Assembly: GCA_027627225.1 (NCBI GenBank) | Contig: CM051034.1 | Span: forward strand, 43,492,048 to 43,556,047 | DNA from: Congeria kusceri | Lineage: Eukaryota > Mollusca > Bivalvia > Myida > Dreissenidae | Reading direction: 5' to 3' | Length of the DNA stretch: 64,000 nt | In this document: positions 1-11,300 of the stretch, piece after piece | Numbering within the stretch: position 1 is the first letter of the stretch | Layout: every line of letters starts with the position of its first letter | Position numbers and translations under genes: made by a program | The notes under the pieces: model-generated | The model's database searches: none | What the model saw: only the letters and a program-made list of their open reading frames with translations | Told to the model about the DNA's origin: nothing

Positions 1-545
1 ATGACAAAGGTTAGTTCCAAGTTTCAAGTGAACAACTTATGTAGTTATGAAGTTACAAAACTGTTGAATATAAACTTTAATCTGAAATTCTCAGTGAAAA
101 AGGAGCATAAATCTGTCAAAATACAAAACAGAGTTATGGGGAATGTTTCCCCTGACACTGGAGTTGATGACAAAGGTTAGTTCCAAGTTTCAAGTGAATA
201 ACTTATGTAGTTTTGAAGTTACAAAACTTTTGAATATAAATTTTAACCAGAAAATCTATGTAAAAAAGGGGCATAACTGTCAAAATACAAAACAGAGTTA
301 TGGGGAATGTTTCCCCTGACACTGGAGTTGATGACAAAGGTTAGTTCCAAGTTTCAAGTGAATAACTTATGTAGTTTTGAAGTTACAAAACTTTTGAATA
401 TAAATTTTAACCAGAAAATCTATGTAAAAAAGGGGCATAACTGTCAAAATACAAAACAGAGTTATGGGGAATGTTGCCCCTGACACTGGAGTTGATGACA
501 AAGGTATATTCCAAGTTTCAAGTGAAAATAACTGTAACTAGCATT
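1..545 (+). repeat. 164-bp tandem repeat, family A
   Basis: More than three copies of a unit of about 164 bp. The marker phrase CCTGACACTGGAGTTGATGA recurs at 151, 315 and 479, exactly 164 bp apart. Each unit also holds a short palindromic pair (ACAAAACAGAGTTATGGGGA and GGGGCATAACTGTCAAAATA). The array runs off the left edge of the window. The same family returns at 23,206-24,040. No credible gene overlaps it. Confidence 0.9.
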
Positions 546-1944
546 AACTACTTTCCCTCTAAACCGGAATCCTCTCTTAACCGGACTTTGTTCATGGTCC
601 CAAGGATGTCCGGTTTAGTGGGTTTCCACTGTATGCGCAGAAAAAACTACTGAAATCGTCTAAGTAAAATCACAATAACACTGAAAAGCATGATGAAGAA
701 GTTTTATCAGAGGCTTTTTGTGTTGTTGTTTTGTTCAATTACTTGCAAAAAGCATTGTGGTGACTTCGTTTTAGAAGGTAAGTATGAATTGTGCAAGTGC
801 TTAGGCGTAAAAAAAATATGTTTGTTTCAGGTGACATGGCCCAAAAAGTTAGGGTAGGTAGATCGGGATTTATTAATTTATTTTTATATGGAAAATGGAA
901 ACTTAAAGATTCTTAAACTGAATAAATATTCAAAACATGACAGCAGTGTCCTTAAACATGGTTTATAAGTGGATGCTATCAAAACAAAGCACTTATTTAT
1001 AAAAAAAAATAAATAAAATAAATTACTGAAAAAAGTACATAAAACAAAAAATATCTGACAAACCCAATAAAATATTCTAGGGTCGGGGCACTTTTTATAG
1101 TGTCAGTCGGGTAACCTAAAACAAACATATATCAGGTACGCCTTATTAGTCACATTCTGAATAGAATTATCAAATTGTGATTGCAGAACTTGGCCTGATT
1201 TGCTTGTGCTCATCGATCTTATTTTGTTAGTCTGAGATTACATTGATTCATAGAAAACCTATTATGTTAAACTCCAAGCATCCTTGGATTCAAAACTAAA
1301 TTTCAAAAGCATAAATTAATAAGATCTAACTGGTTGGTGTAGGCAACATGCTGTTGTGACATCAGTGAATTATATGGTTTGCTGTAACCACACCTAAACA
1401 GTCAAATCACTGACAAGCGCTATTTACAGATCAGAGTTACTTTTACAGCATACCTTAACCAAATAATGAAGGTAAATTATATTGCTGACCATGAAACATA
1501 ATGTATTATGCGAACCCATGTTTAACACACAATCTGATTTTTGAGGCCAAATTTGTGGGGGAAATCTGGGTATGATTTTATACTTCATAAATACCACAGT
1601 AAACAGGAAACAGGAAACTTGCCGAAAATAGGACTATAACGAAAACAGGTCTGTCAACAATACATGTATGCATATTTAAAAAAACAACAACATTACTGTG
1701 CATGAAATTATGAAATGTTTTTATAAACTTTAACATTTATACTATCATGTTCTTTTAAAGCTGCTACTTCACAGATAATAAAGCTGAGGCCATAAAAGTT
1801 GTTATGTAAACAACATGATACTCATCAAATGCAGTCAGTACGACATCACTTAATACTATAATAATGATACAAATAATAGTATAATAACAATACAAATAAT
1901 AGCGGACTAAACGACTCTTTTGGGAAAGCCCTTCTTTAAATAGA
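546..1944. other. AT-rich DNA with no gene seen
   Basis: AT-rich, single-copy-looking sequence. Around 560-635 there is a small inverted motif (AAACCGGA and TCCGGTTT), probably a degraded palindromic element. I see no splice-bounded open frame or RNA gene. Confidence 0.5.
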
Positions 1945-3420
1945 TTAAGACTATTCGGTGTGTGATATTGAGTAGTAATAGTAAGACTATTCGGTGTGTG
2001 ATATTGAGTAGTAATAGTAAGACTATTCTGTGTTTGATATTGAGTAGTAATAGTAAGACTATTCTGTGTTTGATATTGAGTAGTAATAGTAAGACTATTC
2101 TGTTTGTGATATTGAGTAGTAATAGTAAGACTATTCGGTGTGTGATATTGAGTAGTAATAGTAAGACTATTCGGTGTGTGATATTGAGTAGTAATAGTAA
2201 GACTATTCGGTTTGTGATATTGAGTAGTAATAGCAAGGCTATTCGGTGTGTGATATTGAGTAGTAATAGTAAGACTATTCGGTTTGTGATATTGAGTAGT
2301 AATAGTAAGACTATTTGGTGTGTGATATTGAGTAGTAATAGTAAGACTATTTGGTGTGTGATATTGAGTAGTAATAGTAAGACTATTTGGTGTGTGATAT
2401 TGAGTAGTAATAGTAAGACTATTCGGTTTGTGATATTGAGTAGTAATAGTAAGACTATTCGGTGTGTGATATTGAGTAGTAATAGTAAGACTATTCGGTG
2501 TGTGATATTGAGTAGTAATAGTAAGACTATTTGGTGTGTGATATTGAGTAGTAATAGTACGACTATTCGGTGTGTGATATTGAGTAGTAATAGCAAGACT
2601 ATTCGGTGTGTGATATTGAGTAGTAATAGTACGACTATTCGGTGTGTGATATTGAGTAGTAATAGCAAGACTATTCGGTTTGTGATATTGAGTAGTAATA
2701 GTAAGACTATTTGGTGTGTGATATTGAGTAGTAATAGTACGACTATTCGGTGTGTGATATTGAGTAGTAATAGTAAGACTATTTGGTGTGTGATATTGAG
2801 TAGTAATAGTACGACTATTCGGTGTGTGATATTGAGTAGTAATAGCAAGACTATTCGGTTTGTGATATAGAGTAGTAATAGTAAGACTATTTGGTGTGTG
2901 ATATTGAGTAGTAATAGTAAGACTATTCGGTGTGTGATATTGAGTAGTAATAGTAAGACTATTCGGTTTGTGATATTGAGTAGTAATAGCAAGACTATTC
3001 GGTGTGTGATATTGAGTAGTAACAGTAAGACTATTCGGTGTGTGATATTGAGTAGTAATAGTAAGACTATTCGGTGTGTGCTATTGAGTAATAATAGTAA
3101 GACTATTCGGTGTGTGATATTGAGTAGTAATAGTAAGACTATTCGATGTGTGATATTGAGTAGTAATACTAAGACTATTCGGTTTGTGATATTGAGTAGT
3201 AATAGCAAGACTATTCAATGTGTGATATTGAGTTGTAATACTAAGACTATTCGGTGTGTGCTATTGAGTAGTAATAGTAAGACTATTCGATGTGTGATAT
3301 TGAGTAGTAATAGTAAGACTATTCGATGTGTGATATTGAGTAGTAATAGTAAGACTATTCGGTGTGTGATATAGAGTAGTAATAGTAAGACTATTCGGTG
3401 TGTGATATTGAGTAGTAATA
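1945..3420 (+). repeat. 36-bp minisatellite, 41 copies
   Basis: A perfectly phased array with a 36-bp unit (AAGACTATTCGGTGTGTGAT then ATTGAGTAGTAATAGT); 1,476 bp is exactly 41 units. Variants are mostly single substitutions at a few fixed positions (CGG/TGG/CTG and GTG/TTG). Because 36 is a multiple of three, stop-free frames run through on both strands (433, 302 and 158 codons). These are artefacts of the period and are not genes. Confidence 0.97.
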
Positions 3421-4975
3421 GGAGTTTCGGGCTGTTTATAAACATGCCAGATGCAATTCCAATAGCTTATTAAAATGAGAGATTACTAGTATATAGTATT
3501 TTAAATTATTTTATTAATTTACGTTTATTGATATATTTCTATATTATTTGAAATATATTGGACCACTGAAATGAAAAATTCTGAGCACTTGCTGGGGCTT
3601 AAACCCAAGTCATTGGCGTGAGAGGCTGATGCTCTAACTCTGGCCCTAAAGCCATTTACACCATTCGCTATAATATACTTGCATTTTCAGATATATGTTT
3701 TGAAACAATGGGACTCCGGAAGTGGAACTGCTAGCCTGTTGACGGACCACATGGTAATTTCACAACAACAACCTAAGAGTTATAAAATATATAATAAATA
3801 CTTGAAAAGCATCTCGAGATGTTTTTGAAATTGGATTTAAAGAATACGTTGTAATAATTTAACCAGGTGATTTGGAACTTTTGTTAATGGGTCAACAATG
3901 TTCAGTCAATTCTATTCAATAATATCTTGTTTTAATACATTGAAAACTTTTTTTTTTTTTTTTTTTCATTTTTGTAATTTTTCCAATCTGTGACGTATCA
4001 GCTTTAATAACATTTTTATAAATGCTGATCATTTATGTGTTACCAAGGATACATTGTGTGTTTTGTTTGTCTTTTACCTGTGTTAAATTGGCCAACTTCA
4101 AAATAACAATATGTACCATAATACAAGCATGTGGGTTTTATTATTTTTTATGATATATCCTTATCTCAAATATAGAATTTTGCACACTGATTTATTTATC
4201 TTTACAAGTTAGTTAATTATTATACAAACCGTTTAAGATGATAAATGTTAGTGTAAACACTTGAGTTATAATGTAAATAGTGCTCATTATAAACCAGATG
4301 AAATGGAAATGCACAAGTGTCAGAAAATAAAATTTGAAGTATAATAATTATGCATTTCTATGCTATTGGGACTGACAATAAGTGTTGGATGTAAGGTCTA
4401 ACAGGTTATGGACATGCTTTGCGAATAAAGAATATATTTTACAGTGATTTTGCCAGGACCGTAAACATTGTTGGATAAGATATGATGTCATTACAAACAG
4501 GTGTCTTTGTTGACAGGATTCTCTGTAGTTCATGAAACAGCATGCATTGCACTGACCATTTCTGGTTTTTAGTGATCCCATCACCCAGTTGTGAAGAATT
4601 TACCTGAACTACTTACCTTCACCAACCAAGAGTAATTTTTGATCATTATTCTCGGCGTTGTAAATTGTCTATAAATTAAACCAGATATTTGTATGAGCAT
4701 TACAGAATGTAAACTTGCATTTTTATTAAGTCTCTTGCCGATATTGTTTTAATATCAATATAATATAAATAAAGCCATTATTTTTTATAACTTTTTTAAT
4801 AAACAGTTTGAAAGAAAATTTAGAGGCAAATTAAAGATAACAAATTGTAGTAAAATTTAGAAACATTTCATTGAACAAGAAGGTCAAATGGCCCTGGGTC
4901 GCTCCCTGAGTTTCATGAACCATAATGGCTTGTAAAAGGTTAATAGCATATTCAGAGGTGTTTTTCAATAAATCA
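3421..4975. other. AT-rich DNA with no gene seen
   Basis: AT-rich DNA containing a poly-T run at about 3,948-3,966 and one degraded tRNA-like segment, listed separately. No supportable coding sequence. Confidence 0.5.
3578..3656 (-). repeat. Degraded tRNA-derived SINE head
   Basis: Read on the minus strand, GAGTTAGAGCATCAGCCTCT resembles a pol III A box with the anticodon arm of a tRNA-derived SINE, and TTGGGTTTAAGCCCC resembles a B box and T arm. The acceptor stem does not pair, so this is not a working tRNA. The CTCTCACGCC segment resembles the anticodon region of the better-preserved SINE at 16,191-16,473. Confidence 0.35.
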
Positions 4976-4977
4976 TT

Positions 4978-5990
4978 ATACCCCCACAAACAAAGTTTAG
5001 GTGGGGTATATGGGAGTGAGCTTGTCGGTTCGGCGGTCTGTTGGTTTTTGTGGTTTCTGGATGATAACTCAAGAAGTGCTTGACATATTCAAATAATTTT
5101 TGGTACACATGTGTAACATCATAAAATACAGGTCAAGTTTGACTTTGGTTACAAACTACTTAATTTTAACAAGAGTTACGGCCCCTTTTCGACTTAAATT
5201 CCCTAACATTATGGTTTCCTGACGATAACTCAACAATGGCTTGAGATATTTCAAATAATTCTTGGTATACATGTGTAGCATCATAAAATACAGGTTTAGT
5301 TTGACTTTGGTTACAAACCACTAAATTTTTACACAGGGGTGGCGGCGTCAACTTATTGTTTACGCTCTCTAACTCGAGAATGAATTGAGCTTTCGTAATG
5401 AAACTTCATACATAGATACGTTATATCGAGACCTCGCTTAGGATTGCATATGGGGTCAAGGTCACCGTTACTAAAAATAGAAAAACTGTTTCCGCTCAAT
5501 AACTTGAGAATTTATTGAGTTATTTTAATTAAACTTCATACATAGATACCTTATCGAGACCTCGCTTAGGATAGCATATGGGGTGGGTGGGGTCAAGTTC
5601 AGTATTACCAAAAATAGAAAAACAGTTTCTACTCAATAACTGGAGAACACAATGAGATATTTTAATGAAACTTCATACATAGAGACCTTGCATGGGATTG
5701 CATATGGGTTGGGTGGTGTCAGGGTCAAGATTTAAATTACTAAAAATAGAAAAACAGGTTCCGCTCAATAAAATGAGAATGCATTGAGATATTTTAATGA
5801 AACTTCATATGTATATACCTTATATTGAGACCTTGCTTGGGATTGCATATGGGGTGGATGGGGTCAAGGCCACCATTACTAAAAAAAAGATGAAAAGTTT
5901 CCACTCAATACGTAGAGAACGAATTGCGATAAGTTAATGTAACTTCGTATGTAGATACCTTATATCTAGACCTCTCTAGAGTTCTAAAAT
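4978..5990 (+). repeat. Modular tandem repeat, family B (about 135 bp)
   Basis: It opens with a self-complementary head (TATACCCCCAC ... GTGGGGTATA, 4,978-5,010). About six diverged units follow, each with a phrase like AAACTTCATACATAGATACC and then GGGGTGGGTGGGGTCAAG and ACTAAAAATAGAAAAAC. The family recurs, in both orientations, at 13,870-15,265 and 18,840-19,625. The architecture resembles non-autonomous Helitron-like elements with a tandem core. Confidence 0.8.
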
Positions 5991-5999
5991 TGTTCCACT

Positions 6000-7065
6000 C
6001 TGTTGAAAAACATGGCACCCAGAGGGCGGGGCAGTTTTCCATATATGGCTATATTGAAAAGCCACATTTATTGCCCAATCTTCATGAAACTTGCCGAGAA
6101 CATTTGTTCTAATGATATCTCAGACAAGTTTCAAACTGGGTCATGTGGCGTCAAAAACTAGGTAACTAGGATAATCAAATATAAAAAGCTTAACCTAGAA
6201 GTCATATTTTTTTCCAATCTCCTTGAAACTGACTCAAATTATTTGTTTCAATAATTACTTGGACGAGTTTGAAACTGGGTAACATGGGGTCAAAAACTAG
6301 GTAACCACTCCAAATTGAACAAAAAGCTTGTGAACACTCTAGAAGCCACATTTTTAGTCAAATCTTCATCAAACTTGCTCAGAACAGTTAATTCCTTAGT
6401 CCCTCAGGTAAGGGACCTAGGGCCTTATGGCCCTCTTGTTAGTTAATTTGATGTAAAAATAACAAACTGGTAATATTATTTAATGACTCATAGATGACCC
6501 TTGCAAATTTGTTATTCAAGACTATAAACATAGAAATATTTGCATAGAAAATTACAATTCTACCCTTGAAAAATCCTTGAATTTGTATGCAAGACTTGAG
6601 TATGAACCATGCAATGATATCTTGGGCAAGTTCAAAACTGGGTCACCTGTCAAAACCTAGGTCACCGGGTCAAATAGAAAAAAAAAGCTCGTGATCAGTG
6701 ATCACGCTACAGGCCACATGTTAAGCTGAATCTTTATGAAACTTGCTCAGAACACAATGTCATGTTCTTATTATATCTCGGACATGTTCAAAACTGGGTC
6801 ACGTTGGGTAGGTCACCAGACCGAGTTGAACAAAAAGCTTGCGAACACTCTAGGGTAGAGTTGCCATATTTATAGGTCAATAATCACAAAACTTGGTTAG
6901 AACATGTGTCCTAGTGATATGTGGGACAAGTACAAAACTGGGTCAAATGGGGTCAGAAACTAGATCATCAGGCCAAATTGAAGAAAAAGCTTGTGAACAC
7001 TCTAGGAGCAACATTTATTGCCAATTCTATTCAGTTCCTTAGCCCCTCAGGTGAGCGACCTTGGT
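6000..7065 (+). repeat. Tandem repeat, family C (about 150 bp), with 3' hairpins
   Basis: Diverged units each contain AAACTGGGTCACNTGG, GTCAAAAACTAGGT, AAAAAGCTTGTGAACACTCT and CTTCATGAAACTTGCTCAGA-type phrases. An end-like segment at 6,404-6,440 has the hairpin AGGGCCTTATGGCCCT followed by CTTGTTAG; a second partial end (CCCCTCAGGTGAGCGACC) is at about 7,043-7,060. A head fragment of the same superfamily occurs at 29,272-29,400. Confidence 0.75.
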
Positions 7066-7101
7066 TATGAATTTTATGATGAAATCCAGCAAGCAGTTTT
7101 A

Positions 7102-7838
7102 ATGCCCCCACTTTAAAGTGGTAGGGGGGGGGGGCGTATAGTTTCCCTGGTCTGTCCGTCCTTCCGTCAGTCTGTCGGATTTTTGTGTCACGCATAACTC
7201 AAAAAGTATTGCTGCAAGAGTGATGAAACTTTATAAACATATTCAACACCATGTGAACTTGTGCACCTGGCTATTTTGGCGCAGTTTTTTCCAATGTATG
7301 CAGAGTAATGGCCCCTTTTTAGCAAAAAAAGACATTTTTGGACTAGTGTCACGTGTAACTCATTACTAAAAAAGTATTTCCGCTACAGTGATGAAACTTT
7401 ATGTACATATTAATCAACAAGTGAACTTGAGTACCTGGGTATTTTGGTGCAGTTTTTTTGGACATCAGCGGAGTTATCGCCCTTTTTTTAGCAAAAAATG
7501 ACATTTTTGGACTTGTGTCGTGTGTAACTTTAAAAGTATAATTGCTCGAGTGATGGAACTTTATTAACATATTAATCAGCATATGAACTTGTGCACCTGG
7601 GTATATTGGTGCAGTTTTCTCCGCGATCAGTGGAGTTATGACCCCATTTTTAGCAAAAAATGACATTTTTGGATTTGTGTCACCTGTATAACTGTTAGAC
7701 TGATGAAACTTTATAAGCATATTCATCAGCATGTGAACTTGTGCACCTGGGTAGTTTGGTGCATTTTTCCCATCAGCAGAGTTTTGTGACAACCAGTGAA
7801 ATGTGGGGGCATCCGTGTCCTATGGACACATGTCTAGT
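7102..7838 (+). mobile_element. Helitron-like non-autonomous element, family D
   Basis: The left end is ATGCCCCCAC and the inverted counterpart GTGGGGGCAT lies inside the right end (7,803-7,812). After it come the hairpin GTGTCCTATGGACAC (about 7,815-7,829) and ATGTCTAGTT. Between them are about four 150-bp tandem units with GTGATGAAACTTTAT and GTGAACTTGTGCACCTGGGT. Asymmetric terminal inverted repeats, a tandem core and a 3' hairpin near CTAG are the hallmarks of Helitron/Helentron-derived elements (pearl-like in bivalves). No transposase is encoded; it would have to move in trans. Confidence 0.6.
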
Positions 7839-7981
7839 TGACAAAAGAGTTTTAAAGTTATCAATAGAGCCATATAAGATAAACTGCCCAGCCCTCTGGT
7901 GTCTATATTTTTAATGGAATCACAATACTCTGAAGGAATTTGGTAAAGTGTCACCCAAGAAACATATCTGTGACATATTTT

Positions 7982-8362
7982 TATGCCCCCACTTTAAAGG
8001 GGGGGAATATAGATTTTCCCTTGTCCGTCCGTCCGTCCTTCATCCGTCGGATTTTTGTGTTGCTTATAACTAAAAAAGTATAACTGCAAGAGTGATGAAA
8101 CTTTATAAGCATTTTCATCGACATCGGGGCTTGTGCACCTGGGTATTTGTCCGTCCGTCCGTCCGTCCTTCATCCGTCGGATTTTCGTGTTGCTTATAAC
8201 TAAAAAAGTATAACTGCAAGAGTGATGAAACTTTATAAGCATTTTCATCGACATCGGGGCTTGTGCACCTGGGTATTTTGGTGCATTTTTTCAGATATTA
8301 GCAGAGTTTTGTGAAAACCAGCAGAATGTGGGGGCATCGTGTGCTACGGACACATCTAGTTT
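7982..8362 (+). mobile_element. Second family D element with a fresh 130-bp duplication
   Basis: Same head (ATGCCCCCACTTTAAAGGGG) and same end (GTGGGGGCATCGTGTGCTAC, then GGACACATCTAGTT) as the element at 7,102. Inside, a segment starting CATCCGTCGG at 8,041 is repeated at 8,171, a 130-bp period with almost no differences. The core amplification is therefore recent relative to the age of the element. Confidence 0.6.
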
Positions 8363-8369
8363 TGTTAGT

Positions 8370-8590
8370 TTTTTAAGTTTTTGGTTGCCATGGACATTAG
8401 AGTTTTCAACATATTCTTATGAATTGAGCGAATTTTTGCAGAGGACCACACCTACCAAGTTTTGGGGGTAAATCCACTAAGCGGTGTCAGAGAAGTTGTT
8501 TGAAGTAAATTGTTGATGACAACTGACCCAGTACGGTAACTGACCACAATAGATCACCCTTGAGCACTTTGTGCTCCGGTGAGCTAAAAA
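8370..8590 (+). repeat. 3' fragment of the GAGCAC/GGTGAGCT repeat family
   Basis: It ends in GAGCACTTTGTGCTC (a hairpin) followed by CGGTGAGCTAAAAA. This is the 3'-type end matching the 5' heads TTAGCTCACCTGAGCAC seen at 21,867 and 29,272. Only the terminal part is present. Confidence 0.5.
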
Positions 8591-8602
8591 TAACAAGAGC
8601 TG

Positions 8603-9454
8603 TCTCGAGACAACGTGCTCGACTATTCATTCCGCTTTGATAATATGTAATATATTCAGTGAACTAACAGGTAAGATTTATGGGCCTTATTCAGTGAACT
8701 CACATATTGACCCCAAAGGCATGTGTGAAGTTTCAATTGAATACCTGTTGTAGTTACAGAGATATGTTCTTGTTGCACACAAACCTTAACCAGAATTTTC
8801 CAAGTACAAAAAGGGGCATAATACTACTAAATTTCAGGTTAGTGTTAAGGGTCTTGGTCAGTGACCTAACATAATGACCCTGAAGACATATTGAATATCT
8901 GTAGTAGATATAGAGATATGGAGTTGTTGCACACAAACGTTAACCTTAATTTCTAAGTGCTAAGGGGCTTAATTTTGCTCAATTGCAGTTCAGAGTTATG
9001 GGCCTTTGTCAATGACCTCACATAATGACCCAAAGACATGTGTGAAGTTTCAATTGGATATCTGTAGTAGTTACAGAGATATATACTTCTCACACGCAAA
9101 CCTAAACCTGAATTTTCTCTTGCACACAATCTTAACCTGACTTTAAGGATTTGACCTTATATAAAGACCCTGCAGACTGGTGTGAAGATTTAAGTGAATA
9201 TCTGTAATAGATACAGATATATGGAGTTGTTGCACACAAACTTTAACATGCATTTACTTATTTTCGAAGTACAAAAAGGGGCATAATTCTGCTGAATTGT
9301 GGGTAAGAGTTATGGGCCTTGGTCAGTGACCTCACATAATGATTCGAAGACATGTGTGAAGTTTCAATCTGCAGTAGTTAACAGAGATATGTACTTGTTG
9401 CATGCAAAACTTAACCTGAATTTTCTCTTGCACGCAAACCTTAACCTGACTTTT
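8603..9454 (+). repeat. Modular tandem repeat, family E, left part
   Basis: The head is ACAAGAGCTGTCTCGAGACA followed by ACGTGCTCGACTATTC. Units then contain GAGTTATGGGCCTTGGTCAG, TGACCTCACATAATGACCC, GTGTGAAGTTTCAATTGAAT and AGAGATATGGAGTTGTTGCA. The array is interrupted at 9,455 by a different element and resumes at about 10,970. Confidence 0.8.
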
Positions 9455-10969
9455 TGCCCCCAAAGAAGGTAATTTAGTAGTCGCACCTTCCGTCCGTGGG
9501 TAAGTGCGTGGGTGGGTGTTTTGTTGCGTGGGTGGGTGGTTGGTTCCGTCCATCCAGACTTTGTTTCCGCTCTGTAACTTTTTAATGCCTGGATGGATTT
9601 TAATATAACTTCATATTATTATTCCCCATGACTAGACAATGTATCGGGTACAACGCTTGTCGGACAAAGGTCAAGGTCACAATTCAAGGTCAAATGTCAT
9701 GAATTGTTGTTTCCGCTTCATAACTGCTAAACACCTGGATCGATTTTATTTTAACTTGAGATTATTATTCCCCATGACCAGACGATGTGTCACGCACAAC
9801 TCCCATACTAATTGGTCAAAGGTCAAGGTTACAATTCAAGGTCAAAGGTCATGAATTTTCGTTTCCACTCCATAACTTCTAAATGCCTGGACGGTTTTTA
9901 ATATAACTGGAGATTATTATTCCCCATTGACCAGAGGATGTGTTGCGTACAACTCCCATGCTAGTTAGTCAAAGATTAAGGTCACAATTTAAGGTCAAAG
10001 GTTATGAGTTTGTGTTTCCGCTCCATAACTTCTAAATGCATGGAACGATTTTAATATAACTTTAAATAATTATTCCCCATGACCAGATGTGTCACATGCA
10101 ACTCCCGTGCTTGTCGGTCCAAGGTCAAGGTCACAATTCAAGGTCAAAGGTCAAGCATTTTTTCTGATTCCGCCTCGTAACTTCTTTATGCCTGGAAGGA
10201 TTTCAATATAATTTCAGATTATTATTCCCCATGACCAGACAATGTGTCACGTACAACTCCCATAATTGTCTGTAAAAGGTCAAGGTCAATTTTTTTTGTT
10301 TCCACTTCATAGCTTCCAAACTTCTCGAGGGATTTAAATGTTACTTCAGATTATTATTCTCTATGACCAGACAATGTGTTGCATACCATTCCCATGGTCG
10401 TTTGTCAATGGTCAAGCTCACAATTCGAGGTCAATGGTCAAGGATTTCTGTTTCTCCACAATAACTTCTAAACGTCTGGAAGGATTTAAACATTACTTCA
10501 GATTATTATTTCCCATGACCTGGCGACTTGTCGTATACAACCCCCATTGTCCTCAGTCAAAGGTCAAGGTCACAATTCAGGGTCAAAGGTCAAGGAATTT
10601 TCTTTCTGCTCTATAACTTCCAAAAGCTTTAAAGGATTTTAATATTACTTCAAATTATTTTTTCCCATGACCAAACGATGTGTCGCATACCACTTACATG
10701 CTCCTCAGTCAAAGTCTGTGGGTCCAAGGTTACATATTAAAATGAACTTTTTGTAGGAAGCATCATTTTGGCCAACGTGTAAGGAATGTAATAATTTGGT
10801 GGGAATAAATATCATTATGAGGCAGTGTGTCACAACAACAAACAGCTGCGTTTCTGAAATCTCAAGATATTTGTCCAGGGCATAATATTGTACTCTGACA
10901 TTGTTTTGCCTTCCTCTGACAAGCATATGTTTTTGGGGCATATGTCACAGCCTGTGACAAGCCTTGTTT
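9455..10969 (+). mobile_element. Helitron-like element, family F, nested in family E
   Basis: It starts TGCCCCCAAAGAAGG. The inverted end TTTTTGGGGCA lies at 10,930-10,940 and is followed by the hairpin GTCACAGCCTGTGAC (10,944-10,958). The core is about seven units of roughly 170 bp built around GGTCAAGGTCACAATTCAAG, CCATAACTTCTAAATGCCTG and GATTATTATTCCCCATGACC. Family E sequence flanks it on both sides, so it inserted into an older repeat. The units carry many nuclear-receptor-like half sites (see findings). Confidence 0.65.
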
Positions 10970-11300
10970 AAGTTCAAAAAGGGGCATAATTCTGCTAAAA
11001 TGCTGGTCACAGTTATGGGCTTGGTCTGTGACCTTATATTAAGACCCTGAAGGCTTGTGTGAAGATTTAATTGAATTTCTGAAGAAGATATAGTGACATG
11101 GAGTTGTTGCACGCAAACTTTAACCTGCATTTTCTAAGTACAAAAAGGGGCGTAATTCTGCTAAATTGCGAGTCAGAGTTATGGAACTTGGTCAATGATC
11201 TCACATAATGACCCTAAAGACATGTGTGAAAATTCAATTAAATATCTGTACTAGTTACAAAGATATGGAGTTGTGGCACGCAAACCTTAACCAGAGCATT
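10970..11300 (+). repeat. Family E, right part after the nested insertion
   Basis: It resumes with AAAAAGGGGCATAATTCTGC, then TTATGGGCTTGGTCTGTGAC and the GAGTTGTTGCACGCAAAC phrase. These match the units before 9,455. Confidence 0.75.

Noticed and set aside
1907..3445. Long Leu/Ile/His-repeat frames on both strands (433, 302, 158 and 76 codons)
   Set aside because: They translate the 36-bp minisatellite; period 36 is a multiple of three, so open frames appear on both strands without selection.
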